DNA of 64,000 nt from Rubrivivax sp. Its GTDB lineage: Bacteria; Pseudomonadota; Gammaproteobacteria; Burkholderiales; Burkholderiaceae_C. The DNA is taken from NCBI GenBank assembly GCA_019635285.1, contig JAHBZS010000023.1:1-64000 (forward strand), in the 5' to 3' direction. The notes under the pieces were generated by a model. It was not told the origin of the DNA and did no database searches. It worked only from the letters and a program-made list of their open reading frames with translations. Every line of letters starts with the position of its first letter. Position 1 is the stretch's first letter. The translations under genes were made by a program, and so were the position numbers. Positions 30,726 to 42,222 of the stretch are shown here, piece after piece.

Positions 30726-31658
30726 ATGGACACCCCCCTCACCCCGGTCAGCGTGCGCGAAGTGGGCCTGCGCGACGGCCTGCAGAGCATCGCCCGCACC
30801 CTGCCCACGGCGCAGAAGATCGAATGGCTGCGCGCCGCCCATGCCGCCGGCCAGCGTGAGATCGAGGTCGGCTCCTTCGTGCCGGCGCGGCTGCTGCCGC
30901 AGCTGGCCGACACCGCCGAGATCGTCGCGGCGGCGAAGACGCTGCCCGGCCTGGTGGCGTCGGTGCTGGTGCCCAACCTGAAGGGCGCGCTGGCGGCGCT
31001 GGACAGCGGCGCCGACGCGATGCTGCTGCCGCTGTCGGCCAGCCATGCACACAGCCTGGCCAACCTGCGCAAGACGCCCGACGAGGCCGTCGCCGACATC
31101 GGCCGCATCCGCGCCGAACGCGACGCACGCGGCGCGCGCTGCGAGATCGAGGTCGGCCTGAGCACCGCCTTCGGCTGCACCCTGCAGGGCAAGGTCGAGG
31201 AAGCCGAAGTGCTGCGCCTGCTGCAGGCGGCGCTGGACGCGGGCGCCGAACGGGTCGGCCTGGCCGATACGGTCGGTTATGCCGACCCGCTGCAGGTGCG
31301 CCGGCTGTTCGAGAAGGGCTTCGCCATCGCCGGCGAGCGCCTGTCCTGCGGCCACTTCCACGACACCCGCGGGCTGGGGCTGGCCAACGTCTTCGCCGCC
31401 TGGCAGGTGGGCGTGCGCCGCTTCGACGCCTGCCTGGGCGGCATCGGCGGCTGCCCGCACGCGCCCGGCGCCAGCGGCAATGTGGCCACCGAGGACGTGG
31501 CCTACCTGTTCGCCAGCATGGGCGTGCCCACCGGCCTGGACTTCGACGCGCTGATCGCGCTGCGCGGGCGGGTCGGCCAGTGGCTGGAGGGCGAAGCGCT
31601 GCACGGCAGCATCGCGCGCGCCGGCCTGCCCAAGACCTTGCAGAAGGAGCCGGCATGA
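30726..31658 (+). CDS. Hydroxymethylglutaryl-CoA lyase family protein
   Basis: 310 aa TIM-barrel lyase. VSVREVGLRDGLQ holds the catalytic Arg-Asp, HFHDTRGLGLANVFA the metal-binding HxH, and the glycine loop ACLGGIGGCPHAPGASGNVATED contains the catalytic Cys of HMG-CoA lyases. Cleaves 3-hydroxy-3-methylglutaryl-CoA or a related citramalyl-type CoA ester to a keto acid and acetyl-CoA. First gene of an operon with a CoA-transferase (ATGA overlap), a Bug receptor and an aconitase-like enzyme, which suggests catabolism of a methyl-branched di- or tricarboxylate (inference). Confidence 0.85.
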   Translation: MDTPLTPVSVREVGLRDGLQSIARTLPTAQKIEWLRAAHAAGQREIEVGSFVPARLLPQLADTAEIVAAAKTLPGLVASVLVPNLKGALAALDSGADAMLLPLSASHAHSLANLRKTPDEAVADIGRIRAERDARGARCEIEVGLSTAFGCTLQGKVEEAEVLRLLQAALDAGAERVGLADTVGYADPLQVRRLFEKGFAIAGERLSCGHFHDTRGLGLANVFAAWQVGVRRFDACLGGIGGCPHAPGASGNVATEDVAYLFASMGVPTGLDFDALIALRGRVGQWLEGEALHGSIARAGLPKTLQKEPA

Positions 31659-32872
31659 ACGCGCCGCAGCCCGCCGCCGAGATGAACGCGCCGCAGCCGC
31701 TGAAAGGCCTGCGCGTCGTCGAATTCACCCACATGGTGATGGGCCCGACCTGCGGCATGGTGCTGGCCGACCTGGGCGCCGAGGTCATCAAGGTCGAGCC
31801 CATCGACGGCGAGGGCACGCGCACCCTGCTCGGCGCCGGCGCGGGCTTCTTCCCGATGTTCAACCGCAACAAGAAGAGCATCGCCATCGACCTGAAGCAG
31901 CCCGAAGGCGCCGCGGTGGCGCGCCGGCTGGCGGCCAGCGCGGATGTCGTGGCCGAGAACTTCAAGCCCGGCGCGCTGCAGAAGTTCGGCCTGGACTACG
32001 CGTCGCTGTCGGCGCAGAACGAGCGGCTCATCTACGTCAGCCACAAGGGCTTCCTGCCCGGGCCCTACGAACACCGCACCGCGCTGGACGAGGTGGTGCA
32101 GATGATGGGCGGGCTGGCCTACATGACCGGCCGCCCCGGCGACCCGCTGCGCGCCGGCAGCAGCGTCAACGACATCATGGGCGGGCTGTTCGGCGCCATC
32201 GGCGCGCTGGGCGCGCTCATTCAGCGCGGCATCACCGGCAAGGGCATGGAGGTGCAGAGCGCGCTGTTCGAGAACAACGTGTTCCTGGTCGGCCAGCACA
32301 TGCTGCAGTACGCGGTGACCGGCCGCCCCGCGGCGCCGATGCCGGCGCGCGTCAGCCCGTGGGCCATCTACGACGTGTTCGAAGTGCAGGGCGGCGAGCA
32401 GATCTTCCTGGCCGCGGTCAGCGACGCGCAGTGGCAGACGATGTGCGACGCGCTGGGCTTCGACGACCTGAAGGCCGACCCGGCGCTGCGCACCAACAAC
32501 CAGCGGGTCGAGGCCCGGCCGCAGCTGCTGGCCACCCTGCGCGAACGCCTGGCGGGGCGCAGCGCCGCCGAGCTGTCGGCGATCTTCGAGCGCGTGGGCC
32601 TGCCCTTCGCGCCGATCCGCAAGCCCGAGGACCTGTACGACGACCCGCACCTGCAGGCCACCGGCGGCCTGGCGGACATCGAGCTGCCCGACGGCGCGAA
32701 GGCCGGGCAGACCGTGAAGACCACGCTGTTCCCGATCACCCTGGCCGGCGAGCGCCTGCCGGTGCGCCTGCAACCGCCGCGCTTCGCCGCGCACACCGGC
32801 GAGCTGCTGGCCGGGCTGGGCTACACGCCCGGCGAGATCGACGATTTCAAGCAACGGGCCGTGGTGGCCTGA
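31655..32872 (+). CDS. CaiB/BaiF family (class III) CoA-transferase
   Basis: 405 aa. The pattern LKGLRVVEFTHMVMGPTCGMVLADLGAEVIKVE is the family N-terminus; the catalytic Asp is in SSVNDIMGGLFGA. Transfers CoA between carboxylates, probably activating the substrate for the upstream lyase. The N-terminus contains MNAPQP twice (codons 1-6 and 10-15), so a second start at 31682 is plausible; ATG 31655 overlaps the lyase stop and is preferred. Confidence 0.88.
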   Translation: MNAPQPAAEMNAPQPLKGLRVVEFTHMVMGPTCGMVLADLGAEVIKVEPIDGEGTRTLLGAGAGFFPMFNRNKKSIAIDLKQPEGAAVARRLAASADVVAENFKPGALQKFGLDYASLSAQNERLIYVSHKGFLPGPYEHRTALDEVVQMMGGLAYMTGRPGDPLRAGSSVNDIMGGLFGAIGALGALIQRGITGKGMEVQSALFENNVFLVGQHMLQYAVTGRPAAPMPARVSPWAIYDVFEVQGGEQIFLAAVSDAQWQTMCDALGFDDLKADPALRTNNQRVEARPQLLATLRERLAGRSAAELSAIFERVGLPFAPIRKPEDLYDDPHLQATGGLADIELPDGAKAGQTVKTTLFPITLAGERLPVRLQPPRFAAHTGELLAGLGYTPGEIDDFKQRAVVA

Positions 32873-32891
32873 AGACAAGGAGACACCGACG

Positions 32892-33866
32892 ATGAACCGA
32901 GACTTCTCGCGCCGCCAGGTGCTGACCGGCCTGGCCGGCGTGGCCGCGACATGCGCCGCCCCGGCCTGGGCGCAGGCCGACAAGAGCGTGCGCTTCATCC
33001 TGCCCAACGCCACCGGCTCCGGCGTCGACGCCATCACGCGCTCGGCGCAGGCCGCGCTGGCCAAGGCGCTGGGCCATCCGGTGATCGTCGACAACCAGCC
33101 CGGCGCCGGCGGCATCGTCGGGCTGCAGGCGCTGGCGCGTTCGCCGGCCGACGGCTTCACGCTCGGCGTAGTGTCGAACAACGTGGTCATCTTCCCCAGC
33201 GTCTACAAGTCGCTGCCCTTCGACATGCCGGGCGACTTCACGCCGATCGCCGTGGTCGGCTACACGCCGGTGCTGCTGGTGGTCAACGCCAAGGTGCCGG
33301 CCAGCAACGCCAAGGAGTTCATCGCGCTGCTCAAGGCGAGGAACGGCGACATGACCTTCGCCTCCGGCGGCAACGGCACCATCCTGCACCTGGCGTCGGA
33401 GATGTTCCTCGACCAGACCGGCACCAAGGCGCGGCACATTCCGTACAAGGGCGTCGGCCCGATGCTCACCGACCTGATCGGCGGCCAGGTCGACTTCGCC
33501 ACCGCGGCGCTGCCCAGTGTGCAGGCGCACTTGAAGAGCGGCGCGCTCAAGGCCATCGGCGTGGCCACCGCGCAGCGCGTGCCCGCGGCGCCGGAGGTGC
33601 CCACCTTCGTCGAGCAGGGCGTGCCGAGCTACGTGGTCGAGGCCTGGTTCGCGGTGATCGCGCCGAAGAACCTGCCGCCGGCCGAGGTGCAGCGCGTGCA
33701 TGCGGCGGTGGTCGCGGCCTTCGCCGACCCCGCGGTGAAGGAGGCCATGGACAAGCAGGGCAACGTCATCAACGTCGGCCCGGCCGACAAGGCCATGCCC
33801 TTCTTCCGCAGCGAGATGGCGCGCTTCGCGCAGATGGTCAAGAAGGCCGGCGTCGAGCTGCAGTGA
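32892..33866 (+). CDS. Bug-family (TctC-type) tricarboxylate solute-binding protein
   Basis: 324 aa. Tat-like signal ([23 protein letters not shown]), then [42 protein letters not shown], the Bug hallmark. [20 protein letters not shown]-like stretch completes the fold. Bug proteins bind carboxylates for TctAB transporters or act as sensors; no tctA/tctB is in this window. Probable receptor for the acid degraded by the surrounding enzymes. Confidence 0.9.
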   Translation: MNRDFSRRQVLTGLAGVAATCAAPAWAQADKSVRFILPNATGSGVDAITRSAQAALAKALGHPVIVDNQPGAGGIVGLQALARSPADGFTLGVVSNNVVIFPSVYKSLPFDMPGDFTPIAVVGYTPVLLVVNAKVPASNAKEFIALLKARNGDMTFASGGNGTILHLASEMFLDQTGTKARHIPYKGVGPMLTDLIGGQVDFATAALPSVQAHLKSGALKAIGVATAQRVPAAPEVPTFVEQGVPSYVVEAWFAVIAPKNLPPAEVQRVHAAVVAAFADPAVKEAMDKQGNVINVGPADKAMPFFRSEMARFAQMVKKAGVELQ

Positions 33867-33876
33867 CGTCGCCACG

Positions 33877-35784
33877 ATGAACTTCGGCCGGATCCTGTTC
33901 CTCTGCACCGACCCGGAACGGGTGCGCGCGCAGCTGGCCGGCCGCGAGCTGGACCGAGCCGCCGCCGGCGCGCTGCGCGACGAGATCTCCACCGACGAGA
34001 TCACGCCGCTGCCCAGCGTGGTGCACTTCGACGCGACGCTGGGCCGGCACGCGCACACCGGCTTCACCGCCGGCGGCGAGCGGCCGATCGCGCGCGACGC
34101 GCTGCGCGCGGCCGGCATCGAGGTGCTGGTGGCCGGCAAGCGCTACGGCAAGGGCAGCTCGCGCGAGCACAGCCCGCTGGCCGAGCTGTCGGCGGGGGTG
34201 CGGCTGGTCATCGCCGAGAGCTTCGAGCGCATCTACCGGCAGAACGCCGACAACCTGGGCCTGTTCACCAGCACCGACCTCGGCCTGGTGCCGCGGCTGC
34301 TGCGCGGCGAGGCCCTCACGCAGGACGAGCTGCTGGCTGGGCGCGACCCCCAGGCCGCGGCGATCCTGCGTGCCGGCGGGCTGCTGGCCTACGGCAGCGG
34401 GCCCGACGGCGACGCGCCGCGGCCTGCGCCCGGCCCGAAGACGCTGTTCCACAAGATCGTCGAGCGCCATGCGCTCAAGCCCGGCTTCGTGCGCGTCGAC
34501 CGGCGCTTCATCCACGAGATCTACACCGGCATGTGCGCGCAGCTGCTGCAGCAGCGCTTCGGCGACGGCTACGCGCTGCACGACCCGGCCAGCATCGTCT
34601 GCTTCGAAGACCACCATGCCTACGTCGAGCGCAGCCCGGTGCACGTGGCCAACGGCCTGGTGGCCAGCGTGCACAAGCTGGCGCAGGCGCACCGCGACTT
34701 CGTCGCGCGGCACGGGCTGACCGACCACGGCCTGGCCGCCGACGGGGCGGGCGGCGACCTCGGGGCCGAGGGCATCTCGCACGCGCTGATGGCCGAGCGC
34801 TATGCACTGCCCGGCGAGCTGATCGTCGGCACCGATTCACACACGCCGCACAGCGGCGCGCTGGGCTGCGTGGCCTTCGGCGTCGGCACCACCGACATGG
34901 CCAACGCCTTCATGACCGGCGCGGTGCGCGCAGGTGCGCCTGAGGTGCTGCGCATCGAGGTCGACGGCGCGCTGGCGCCCGGCGTCAGCGCCAAGGATCT
35001 GGTGCTGCACCTGCTGGCGCTGCCGGCGATCCGCGCCGGCGCCGGCGTCGGCCGCGTCTTCGAGTTCGGCGGCGCGGCCGTGCGCGCGCTGGACATCGAC
35101 GAGCGCGCCACGCTGACCAACATGGTCGCCGAACTCGGCGGCTTCACCGGCCTGGTCGAGCCGGACGAGGTGACCGTGCAGTTCCTGCGCGAGCGCCGCG
35201 GCATCGACTTCCGCATCGAGCCCTGGATGCGCAGCGACGAAGGCGCGCCCTATGCCGAGGTGATGCGCATCGACGCGAGCGCTGTGTCGACGATGGTCGC
35301 GCGCCCCGGCGACCCCGGCCTGGGGCTGCCGCTGCGCGAGCTGGCCGAGCGCCCGCGCCTGGATATCGCCTACGGCGGCTCGTGCACGGCGGGCAAGCGT
35401 GAGGACTTCGCGCAGTACCACGCCGTGCTGGACTGGGCGCTGCGGCACGGCCAGCGTGTCGCGCCGGGCGTCGCGCTGTACCTGCAGTTCGGCACCGAGG
35501 ACGTGCGCCGCCATTGCGAAGCGCAAGGCTGGCTGCCCACCTTCGAAGCGGTGGGCGCGCAACTGCTGCAGCCGGCCTGCGGCGCGTGCATGAATTGCGG
35601 CCCGGGGGCGTCGACCGACGCGGCCCAGGTGACGGTGAGCGCCGTCAACCGCAACTTCCCCGGCCGCAACGGCCCCGGCCAGGTGTGGCTGGCCAGCCCG
35701 GCCACGGTGGCGGCCAGCGCCATCGCCGGCCGGCTGCTGTCCTTCGACGAACTGCGGGCGCGGCCTCCCGTGGCCGCCGTGTAG
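33877..35784 (+). CDS. Aconitase-superfamily hydro-lyase with small domain at the N-terminus
   Basis: 635 aa. Residues about 1-170 are a LeuD-like swivel domain ([26 protein letters not shown]), followed by a LeuC-like catalytic part: [35 protein letters not shown], and the 4Fe-4S ligands in [11 protein letters not shown] and [15 protein letters not shown]. The order small-then-large is the reverse of AcnA. Reaction is hydration/dehydration of a 2- or 3-hydroxy acid related to isopropylmalate or citrate; substrate unknown. Ten bp after the Bug gene, so part of the operon. Confidence 0.85.
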   Translation: MNFGRILFLCTDPERVRAQLAGRELDRAAAGALRDEISTDEITPLPSVVHFDATLGRHAHTGFTAGGERPIARDALRAAGIEVLVAGKRYGKGSSREHSPLAELSAGVRLVIAESFERIYRQNADNLGLFTSTDLGLVPRLLRGEALTQDELLAGRDPQAAAILRAGGLLAYGSGPDGDAPRPAPGPKTLFHKIVERHALKPGFVRVDRRFIHEIYTGMCAQLLQQRFGDGYALHDPASIVCFEDHHAYVERSPVHVANGLVASVHKLAQAHRDFVARHGLTDHGLAADGAGGDLGAEGISHALMAERYALPGELIVGTDSHTPHSGALGCVAFGVGTTDMANAFMTGAVRAGAPEVLRIEVDGALAPGVSAKDLVLHLLALPAIRAGAGVGRVFEFGGAAVRALDIDERATLTNMVAELGGFTGLVEPDEVTVQFLRERRGIDFRIEPWMRSDEGAPYAEVMRIDASAVSTMVARPGDPGLGLPLRELAERPRLDIAYGGSCTAGKREDFAQYHAVLDWALRHGQRVAPGVALYLQFGTEDVRRHCEAQGWLPTFEAVGAQLLQPACGACMNCGPGASTDAAQVTVSAVNRNFPGRNGPGQVWLASPATVAASAIAGRLLSFDELRARPPVAAV

Positions 35785-35871
35785 GCGTCGCCCGGCCGCG
35801 GCGGGGCGGCCGCGCAGCGCCGGCGCGCATTGGCGCTATCGTCGGGCCTGAGCCCCGCCGCGAGACCGCCC

Positions 35872-36849
35872 TTGTCGCACCCCCTGCTGGACGTCACCGA
35901 TCTGCGTGTCACGCTGCACACGGCGCGTGGCCCGGCCGCGGCGCTGCGCGAGGTGTCGTTCTCGATGCAGCGTGGCGATACCGTCGGGCTGATCGGCGAA
36001 TCGGGCTGCGGCAAGAGCATCACCGCGCTGGCGCTGATGGGCCTGCTGCCCGAGGGCGCGCGCGTGTCCGGCTCGATCCGCTTCGACGGCACCGAACTGA
36101 CCACGCTGGACGAAGACGCGCTGTGCAAGCTGCGCGGCAGCCGTATCGGCATGGTCTTCCAGGAGCCGATGACCGCGCTGAACCCGCTGCACACCATCGG
36201 CCAGCAGATCGCCGAGCCGCTGCGCCTGCATCAGGGCCTGTCCGCGGCGGCCGCGCGTGCCGAGGCCTTGCGGCTGCTGGAGCGCGTGCACCTGCCCGAC
36301 GCCAAGCGGCGCCTGGACGCCTATCCGCACCAGATGTCCGGCGGGCAGCGCCAGCGCGTGGTTATCGCCATCGCGCTGGCCTGCGGCCCCGACCTGCTGA
36401 TCGCCGACGAACCGACCACCGCGCTGGACGTGACCATCCAGCGCGAGGTGCTGGACCTGATCGGCGAGCTGGTGGCCGCCGACGGCATGGGCCTGCTGCT
36501 CATCAGCCACGACCTGGGCGTGATGGCCGAGACGGTGCGCCGCATGCTGGTGATGTATGGCGGCACGGTGGTCGAGAGCGGGCCCACCGAGCAGGTGTTC
36601 CGCACGCTCGCGCATCCCTATTCGCGCGGGCTGTTCGCGGCGCGGCCGCGCCTCGGGCTGGCGCGCGGCACGCGGCTGGCCACCATCCCTGGCCGCGTGC
36701 CGGAGCTGGCCGACCTGCCGGCGGGCTGCCCCTTCGCCGAGCGCTGCAGCTTGGTCATCGACGCCTGCCGGCGTGCGCTGCCGCCGCCGCTGCCCGTGGC
36801 GCCCGGCCACGACGCGCGCTGCCTGCGCCTGGACTCGACGCTGGCATGA
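35872..36849 (+). CDS. Oligopeptide/dipeptide ABC transporter ATPase, DppD/OppD type
   Basis: 325 aa from TTG 35872 ([13 protein letters not shown]); a TTG at 35830 is less likely. Walker A GESGCGKS, signature MSGGQRQRV, Walker [18 protein letters not shown]-loop [12 protein letters not shown]. The C-terminal oligo_HPY module has [11 protein letters not shown] and the Cys-rich segment [18 protein letters not shown] that binds an Fe-S cluster in this family. Partner of the next gene. No permease gene is nearby. Confidence 0.9.
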   Translation: MSHPLLDVTDLRVTLHTARGPAAALREVSFSMQRGDTVGLIGESGCGKSITALALMGLLPEGARVSGSIRFDGTELTTLDEDALCKLRGSRIGMVFQEPMTALNPLHTIGQQIAEPLRLHQGLSAAAARAEALRLLERVHLPDAKRRLDAYPHQMSGGQRQRVVIAIALACGPDLLIADEPTTALDVTIQREVLDLIGELVAADGMGLLLISHDLGVMAETVRRMLVMYGGTVVESGPTEQVFRTLAHPYSRGLFAARPRLGLARGTRLATIPGRVPELADLPAGCPFAERCSLVIDACRRALPPPLPVAPGHDARCLRLDSTLA

Positions 36850-36871
36850 GCGCGCCGTGCGGAGGGCTTGT

Positions 36872-37702
<831 letters not shown>

Positions 37703-37733
37703 GATCGCATCCACCCCGAGCAAGGAGAACCCG

Positions 37734-39230
37734 ATGAAGCTGCAACGCCGTACCCTGAACCTGATGCTGGCCGCCGCACTCGCGCTGGGCGGCGCGGCGC
37801 TGGACGCGCAGGCCCAGGGCCGCAAGGACAGCGTGGTGCTGGGCATGGTGCTCGAGCCCGCGCCGGGACTGGACCCGACCACCGCGCCGGCCGCGGCCAT
37901 CGGCGAGATCGTGCACTACAACATCCTCGAGGGCCTGACCAAGATCAACGTCGACGGCACGGTGACGCCGCTGCTGGCCGAAAGCTGGCAGGCCTCGCCC
38001 GACGGCAAGACCTACACCTTCAAGCTGCGCAAGGGCATCAAGTTCCAGGACGGCGAGCCCTTCGACGCCGCGGCGGTGAAGTTCAGCTTCGAGCGCGCCA
38101 AGGCCGACGGCTCGACCAACAAGGCCAAGAAGGCGGTGTTCGACAACATCTCCAGCATCGCCACGCCCGACCCGCAGACGGTGATCCTGGTGCTCAACAA
38201 CGCCGACGGCACGATCCCCTTCCGCCTGGGCGAGAACACCGCGGTGATCCTCAGCCCGAAGAGCGCGGCAACCACGGCCACCAAGCCGGTGGGCACCGGT
38301 CCCTACACCTTCGACAGCTGGCAGAAGGGCAGCGCCATTACGCTGCTCAAGTGGCCCGGCTACCGCAACCCGGGCGCCATCAAGATCAACAAGGTGACCT
38401 TCCGCTTCATCAACGACCCGGCCGCGCAGACGGCTGCGCTGCTGGCCGGCGACATCGACGGCATGCCGCGCTTCAACCGCGACCCCAGCCAGTTCAAGGC
38501 CGACAAGCGCTTCACCGTGGAGCTGGGCGACACCGCCGGCAAGGGCATCATGGCCATCAACAACAAGAAGCCGCCGCTGAACGACGTGCGCGTGCGCCGC
38601 GCGCTGATGCATGCCATCGACCGCAAGGCCTTCATCGACGGCGCCATCGACGGCCTGGGCAAGCCCATCGGCAGCCACTTCGCGCCCACCGATGCCGGCT
38701 ACGTGGACCTGACCAAGGTCTACCCCTACGACCCCGAAAAGGCCAAGGCGCTGCTCAAGGAAGCCGGCGTGGCCACGCCGCTGAACCTGACGCTGCCGCT
38801 GCCGCCGCCGCAGTACGCGCGCAAGGGCGGCGAGATCGTCGCCGCGCAGCTGGCCAAGGTGGGCGTCAACGTCAAGATCGAAAACGTCGAATGGGCGCAG
38901 TGGCTCAGCGGCCCGTTCAAGGGCAACTTCGACCTGACGATCATCAACCACGTCGAGCCGCTGGACTACGCGCAGTACGGCAACACCGCCTACTACTGGG
39001 GCTACGACAGCCCCGCCTTCCGCGACCTGCTGGCCAAGCATGCGGCGGCGGGCAGCGTGCGCGAGCGCAGCGAGGCCTGGGCCGCGCTGCAGAAGAAGCT
39101 GGCCGAGGACGCGGTCAACGCCTACATCTTCAACCCGGCGCAGGTGGCCGTGGCGCGCAAGGGGCTGAAGGGGTTGTGGGCCAGCTCGCCGATCTTCGCC
39201 AACGACATCGCCGCGGTGTCGTGGCAGTGA
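37734..39230 (+). CDS. Peptide/nickel ABC transporter solute-binding protein (family 5)
   Basis: 498 aa. ATG 37734 after AAGGAGAA. Signal peptide RTLNLMLAAALALGGAALDAQAQ; then the family 5 pattern YNILEGLTKINVDGTVTPLLAESWQASPDGKTYTFKLRKGIKFQDGEPFDAAAVKFSFER. PVGTGPYTFDSWQ and VRRALMHAIDRKAF are also diagnostic. Binds a peptide or amide-like ligand; the amidase six bases downstream suggests an amide substrate (inference). Confidence 0.9.
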   Translation: MKLQRRTLNLMLAAALALGGAALDAQAQGRKDSVVLGMVLEPAPGLDPTTAPAAAIGEIVHYNILEGLTKINVDGTVTPLLAESWQASPDGKTYTFKLRKGIKFQDGEPFDAAAVKFSFERAKADGSTNKAKKAVFDNISSIATPDPQTVILVLNNADGTIPFRLGENTAVILSPKSAATTATKPVGTGPYTFDSWQKGSAITLLKWPGYRNPGAIKINKVTFRFINDPAAQTAALLAGDIDGMPRFNRDPSQFKADKRFTVELGDTAGKGIMAINNKKPPLNDVRVRRALMHAIDRKAFIDGAIDGLGKPIGSHFAPTDAGYVDLTKVYPYDPEKAKALLKEAGVATPLNLTLPLPPPQYARKGGEIVAAQLAKVGVNVKIENVEWAQWLSGPFKGNFDLTIINHVEPLDYAQYGNTAYYWGYDSPAFRDLLAKHAAAGSVRERSEAWAALQKKLAEDAVNAYIFNPAQVAVARKGLKGLWASSPIFANDIAAVSWQ

Positions 39231-39236
39231 GCAGGC

Positions 39237-40631
39237 ATGGCTGAACTGCACCAGCTCAGCGCGGCCGAGCTGCTGGCGCTGTACGCGGCGCGCGAGGTCT
39301 CGCCGCTGGAGGCCACGCGCGCGGTCATCGCGCACATCCAGGCCTGGGAGCCGCACCTGCGGGCCACCTACGCCTTCGACCCCGAAGGCGCGCTGGCGCA
39401 GGCGCGCGCGTCCGAGACCCGTTGGCTGCGGAGCCAGGCGCAGGGCGCCCTGGACGGCGTGCCCACGCTGCTGAAGGAGAACATCGCGACCAAGGGCGTG
39501 CCGATGCCGCTGGGCACGGCCGCCACCGAACTGGTGCCCGCCGCCGAGGATGCGCCGCCGGCCGCGCGGCTGCGCGAATCCGGTGCGGTGCTGTTGGGCA
39601 AGAGCACGATGCCGGACTACGGCATGCTGTCCTCGGGGCTGTCCAGCTTCCACCCGCTGACGCGCAACCCCTGGGATCTTTCCAAGAACCCCGGCGGCAG
39701 CAGCGCCGGCGCCGGGGCCGGCGCGGCCGCGGGCTACGGCCCGCTGCACGTGGGCACCGACATCGGCGGCTCGGTGCGGCTGCCGGGCGCGTGGTGCGGC
39801 GTGTTCGCGCTCAAGCCCAGCCTGGGGCGCATCCCGATCAAGCCGCCCTATGCCGGCCGCGTCGCCGGGCCGATGACGCGCACCGTGCGCGACGCCGCGC
39901 TGCTGATGAGCGAGCTGTCCCGGCCCGACTGGCGCGACACGATGAGCCTGCCCGCGCAGGACATCGATTGGCTGCAGCTGGAGCGCGAGGTGAAGGGCCT
40001 GCGCCTGGGCCTGCAGATGGACGCCGGCTGGGGCCTGGCCGTCGAGCCCGAGACCGCGGCCGCGGTGCAGGCCGCGGCCCGCGCCTTCGAAGCCGCCGGT
40101 GCCATCGTCGAGCCGATGGCGGCATTCATGACGCGCGACATGGCCGACGGCATGGACCGCTTCTGGCGCATGCGTTCGTACCTGGACATCGGCGCGCTGC
40201 CGCCGGCGCGCCAGGACAAGGTGCTGCCCTACATCCGCCAGTGGGTGGCCAGCGGCGCCAGCCTGACGGCGGCGCAGGTGTTCCACGGCTACAGCCAGAT
40301 GGGCGTGATGCGCGAGGCCGCGGTCAACGCCTGCCAGCGCTTCGATTACGTGCTCTCGCCGGTCAGCCCGGTGCCCAGCTATGACGCCACCTGGGCCAGC
40401 CCGACCAACGACCCGATGCGGCCGTTCGAGCACATCGCCTTCACGCTGCCCTTCAACATGAGCGAGCAGCCGTCGGCGTCGATCAACTGCGGCTATACGC
40501 AAGCCGGGTTGCCCATCGGCCTGCAGATCACCGGCGCGCGCTTCGACGACCTGGGCGTGCTGCAGCTGGCCGCGGCCTGGGAGCGCATGCGCCCGGCGCA
40601 GCGGCCCTGGCCGCAGCCGCCGCGGGGCTGA
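39237..40631 (+). CDS. Amidase (amidase signature family)
   Basis: 464 aa. The Ser-cisSer-Lys triad is complete: Lys in GVPTLLKENIATKG, cis-Ser in NPGGSSAGAGAGAAAG, nucleophile Ser in GTDIGGSVRLPGAWCG. Hydrolyses C-N amide bonds. Six bp after the ABC receptor gene, so the operon may import and hydrolyse an amide or short peptide. C-terminus contains QAGLPIGLQITGARFDD, normal for the family. Confidence 0.92.
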   Translation: MAELHQLSAAELLALYAAREVSPLEATRAVIAHIQAWEPHLRATYAFDPEGALAQARASETRWLRSQAQGALDGVPTLLKENIATKGVPMPLGTAATELVPAAEDAPPAARLRESGAVLLGKSTMPDYGMLSSGLSSFHPLTRNPWDLSKNPGGSSAGAGAGAAAGYGPLHVGTDIGGSVRLPGAWCGVFALKPSLGRIPIKPPYAGRVAGPMTRTVRDAALLMSELSRPDWRDTMSLPAQDIDWLQLEREVKGLRLGLQMDAGWGLAVEPETAAAVQAAARAFEAAGAIVEPMAAFMTRDMADGMDRFWRMRSYLDIGALPPARQDKVLPYIRQWVASGASLTAAQVFHGYSQMGVMREAAVNACQRFDYVLSPVSPVPSYDATWASPTNDPMRPFEHIAFTLPFNMSEQPSASINCGYTQAGLPIGLQITGARFDDLGVLQLAAAWERMRPAQRPWPQPPRG

Positions 40632-40718
40632 GGCGCGGCTGGGCTACATTCGCGCGCATGAGCCTGCCGCGCCGCCGCGAAGAGGATCACCGCAGGGCCT
40701 AGCCCGAGGGTGCGCTCG

Positions 40719-42071
40719 ATGTCCCGCCTCGACCCGCGCGGCAATCCCGGCGGCACGCGCCACGCTGACGCGCAGGCCGCGGCCGAAACGGCGCTGTGGC
40801 GCATGATGTCCTTCTACGACACGCCGCTGGCCGACCTGGACGCGGCCAGCGCGCACGACCCCGGCTGGGCGCTGCCGCACGTCATGCGCGCCGGCTTCCT
40901 GCTGAGCCTGACCGAGCCGTCGCTGGTGCCCGAGGCCGAGCAGCACCTGCAGCGCGCCACGGCGTTGGCCGACGGCGCGCCGGCGCGCGAGCGCGCGCAC
41001 CTGGACGCCGTGCAGGCCACGCTGGAAGGCCGCTGGCAAGCCGCCTGCCGCATCTGGGACGACGTGCTGGTGGAGTACCCGCGCGACGCACTGGCGCTGC
41101 AGTGGGCGCAGCTGTGGGACTTCTACCGCGGCGACGCCGCCAACCTGCGGCTGCGGCCGGCACGTGCGCTGCCCGAGTGGGACGAGGCCGACCCGCTGTA
41201 CCCGTACCTGCTGAGCCTGTATGCCTTCGGGCTGGAGGAGAGCAACCTGTACCCGCAGGCCGAGGAGGTGGGCCGGCGCGCGCTGGGCCTCAACCCCAAG
41301 GTGCCGTGGGCGGTGCATGCGGTGGCGCATGTGATGGAGATGCAAGGCCGCTTCGAGGAAGGCAGTGCCTGGCTGCGCCAGTACCAGGCGGACTGGTCCG
41401 AAGGCAACGGCTTCTCCGGCCACCTGTGGTGGCACAAGGGGCTGTTCCGGCTGGAGTCGATGGACCTGGAAGGCGCGCTGCGCCTGGCCGACAAGCGCCT
41501 CGCGCCCGAGCAGCTGCAGATCACGCTGCAGCGCGTGGATGCGGCCGCGCTGCTGTGGCGGCTGCGCCTGCTGGGCGGCGACGTGATGGCGCGCTGCGTG
41601 CGCCTGCTCGAAGGCTGGGACCTGGCGCCCGAGACGGCCGGCTACTACGCCTTCAACGACCTGCATGCGGTGCTGGCGCTGCTGGGCGCCGGCGAGTTCG
41701 TGCGCGCCGAGGCCTGGGTGGCGCGCTGTGCCGAGCGCGCGCTGGCGGCCGACGACGCACGCCGCAGCAACCACCTGATGGCCCGCGAGGTCGGCCTGCC
41801 GCTGATGCGCGCGCTGCTGGCCTACGAGCGCGGCGAGGTCGACGCCGCGGCCGACGCGCTGTACGCGGCCCGCGGGCAGGCGCAGCGCTTCGGCGGCAGC
41901 CATGCACAACGCGACCTGATCGACCAGACGCTGCTGTCGGCCGCCGCCCGCGGCACGCGCCGCGGCATCGGCCGCGCGCTGATCAACGAACGCCTGATGG
42001 GCAAGCCGGCGACGCCGCTGACCCAGCACTGGCGAGCGCAGCTCGACCTGCGCACGGGGGCCGCCGCGTAA
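40719..42071 (+). CDS. TTC38-like tetratricopeptide repeat protein
   Basis: 450 aa from ATG 40719 (GTG 40710 also possible). All-alpha repeat protein; the segment LNPKVPWAVHAVAHVMEMQGRFEEGSAWL is the characteristic core of the TTC38 family, with WWHKGLFRLE further on. No signal peptide or membrane segment. Molecular role unknown. Confidence 0.75.
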   Translation: MSRLDPRGNPGGTRHADAQAAAETALWRMMSFYDTPLADLDAASAHDPGWALPHVMRAGFLLSLTEPSLVPEAEQHLQRATALADGAPARERAHLDAVQATLEGRWQAACRIWDDVLVEYPRDALALQWAQLWDFYRGDAANLRLRPARALPEWDEADPLYPYLLSLYAFGLEESNLYPQAEEVGRRALGLNPKVPWAVHAVAHVMEMQGRFEEGSAWLRQYQADWSEGNGFSGHLWWHKGLFRLESMDLEGALRLADKRLAPEQLQITLQRVDAAALLWRLRLLGGDVMARCVRLLEGWDLAPETAGYYAFNDLHAVLALLGAGEFVRAEAWVARCAERALAADDARRSNHLMAREVGLPLMRALLAYERGEVDAAADALYAARGQAQRFGGSHAQRDLIDQTLLSAAARGTRRGIGRALINERLMGKPATPLTQHWRAQLDLRTGAAA

Positions 42072-42222
42072 GGCCTTGCGCCTTTGGTGCGCCGGCGCGC
42101 CCAAAGCTGCCCTTAAGGTTTCCAGCGCACCGTCCGGTCTGTGGCCGTCGCACCCGACCCCTTCCTGATCGAAGGCCGGGGGTTGCGTGCGTCGCGCCAG
42201 CCCCCGGATTCTCCCTTGTACC

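Noticed and set aside
42072-42222. A leader gene or riboswitch before the arn operon
   Set aside because: I see no conserved structure, no clear promoter and no convincing short ORF in this 151-bp stretch.
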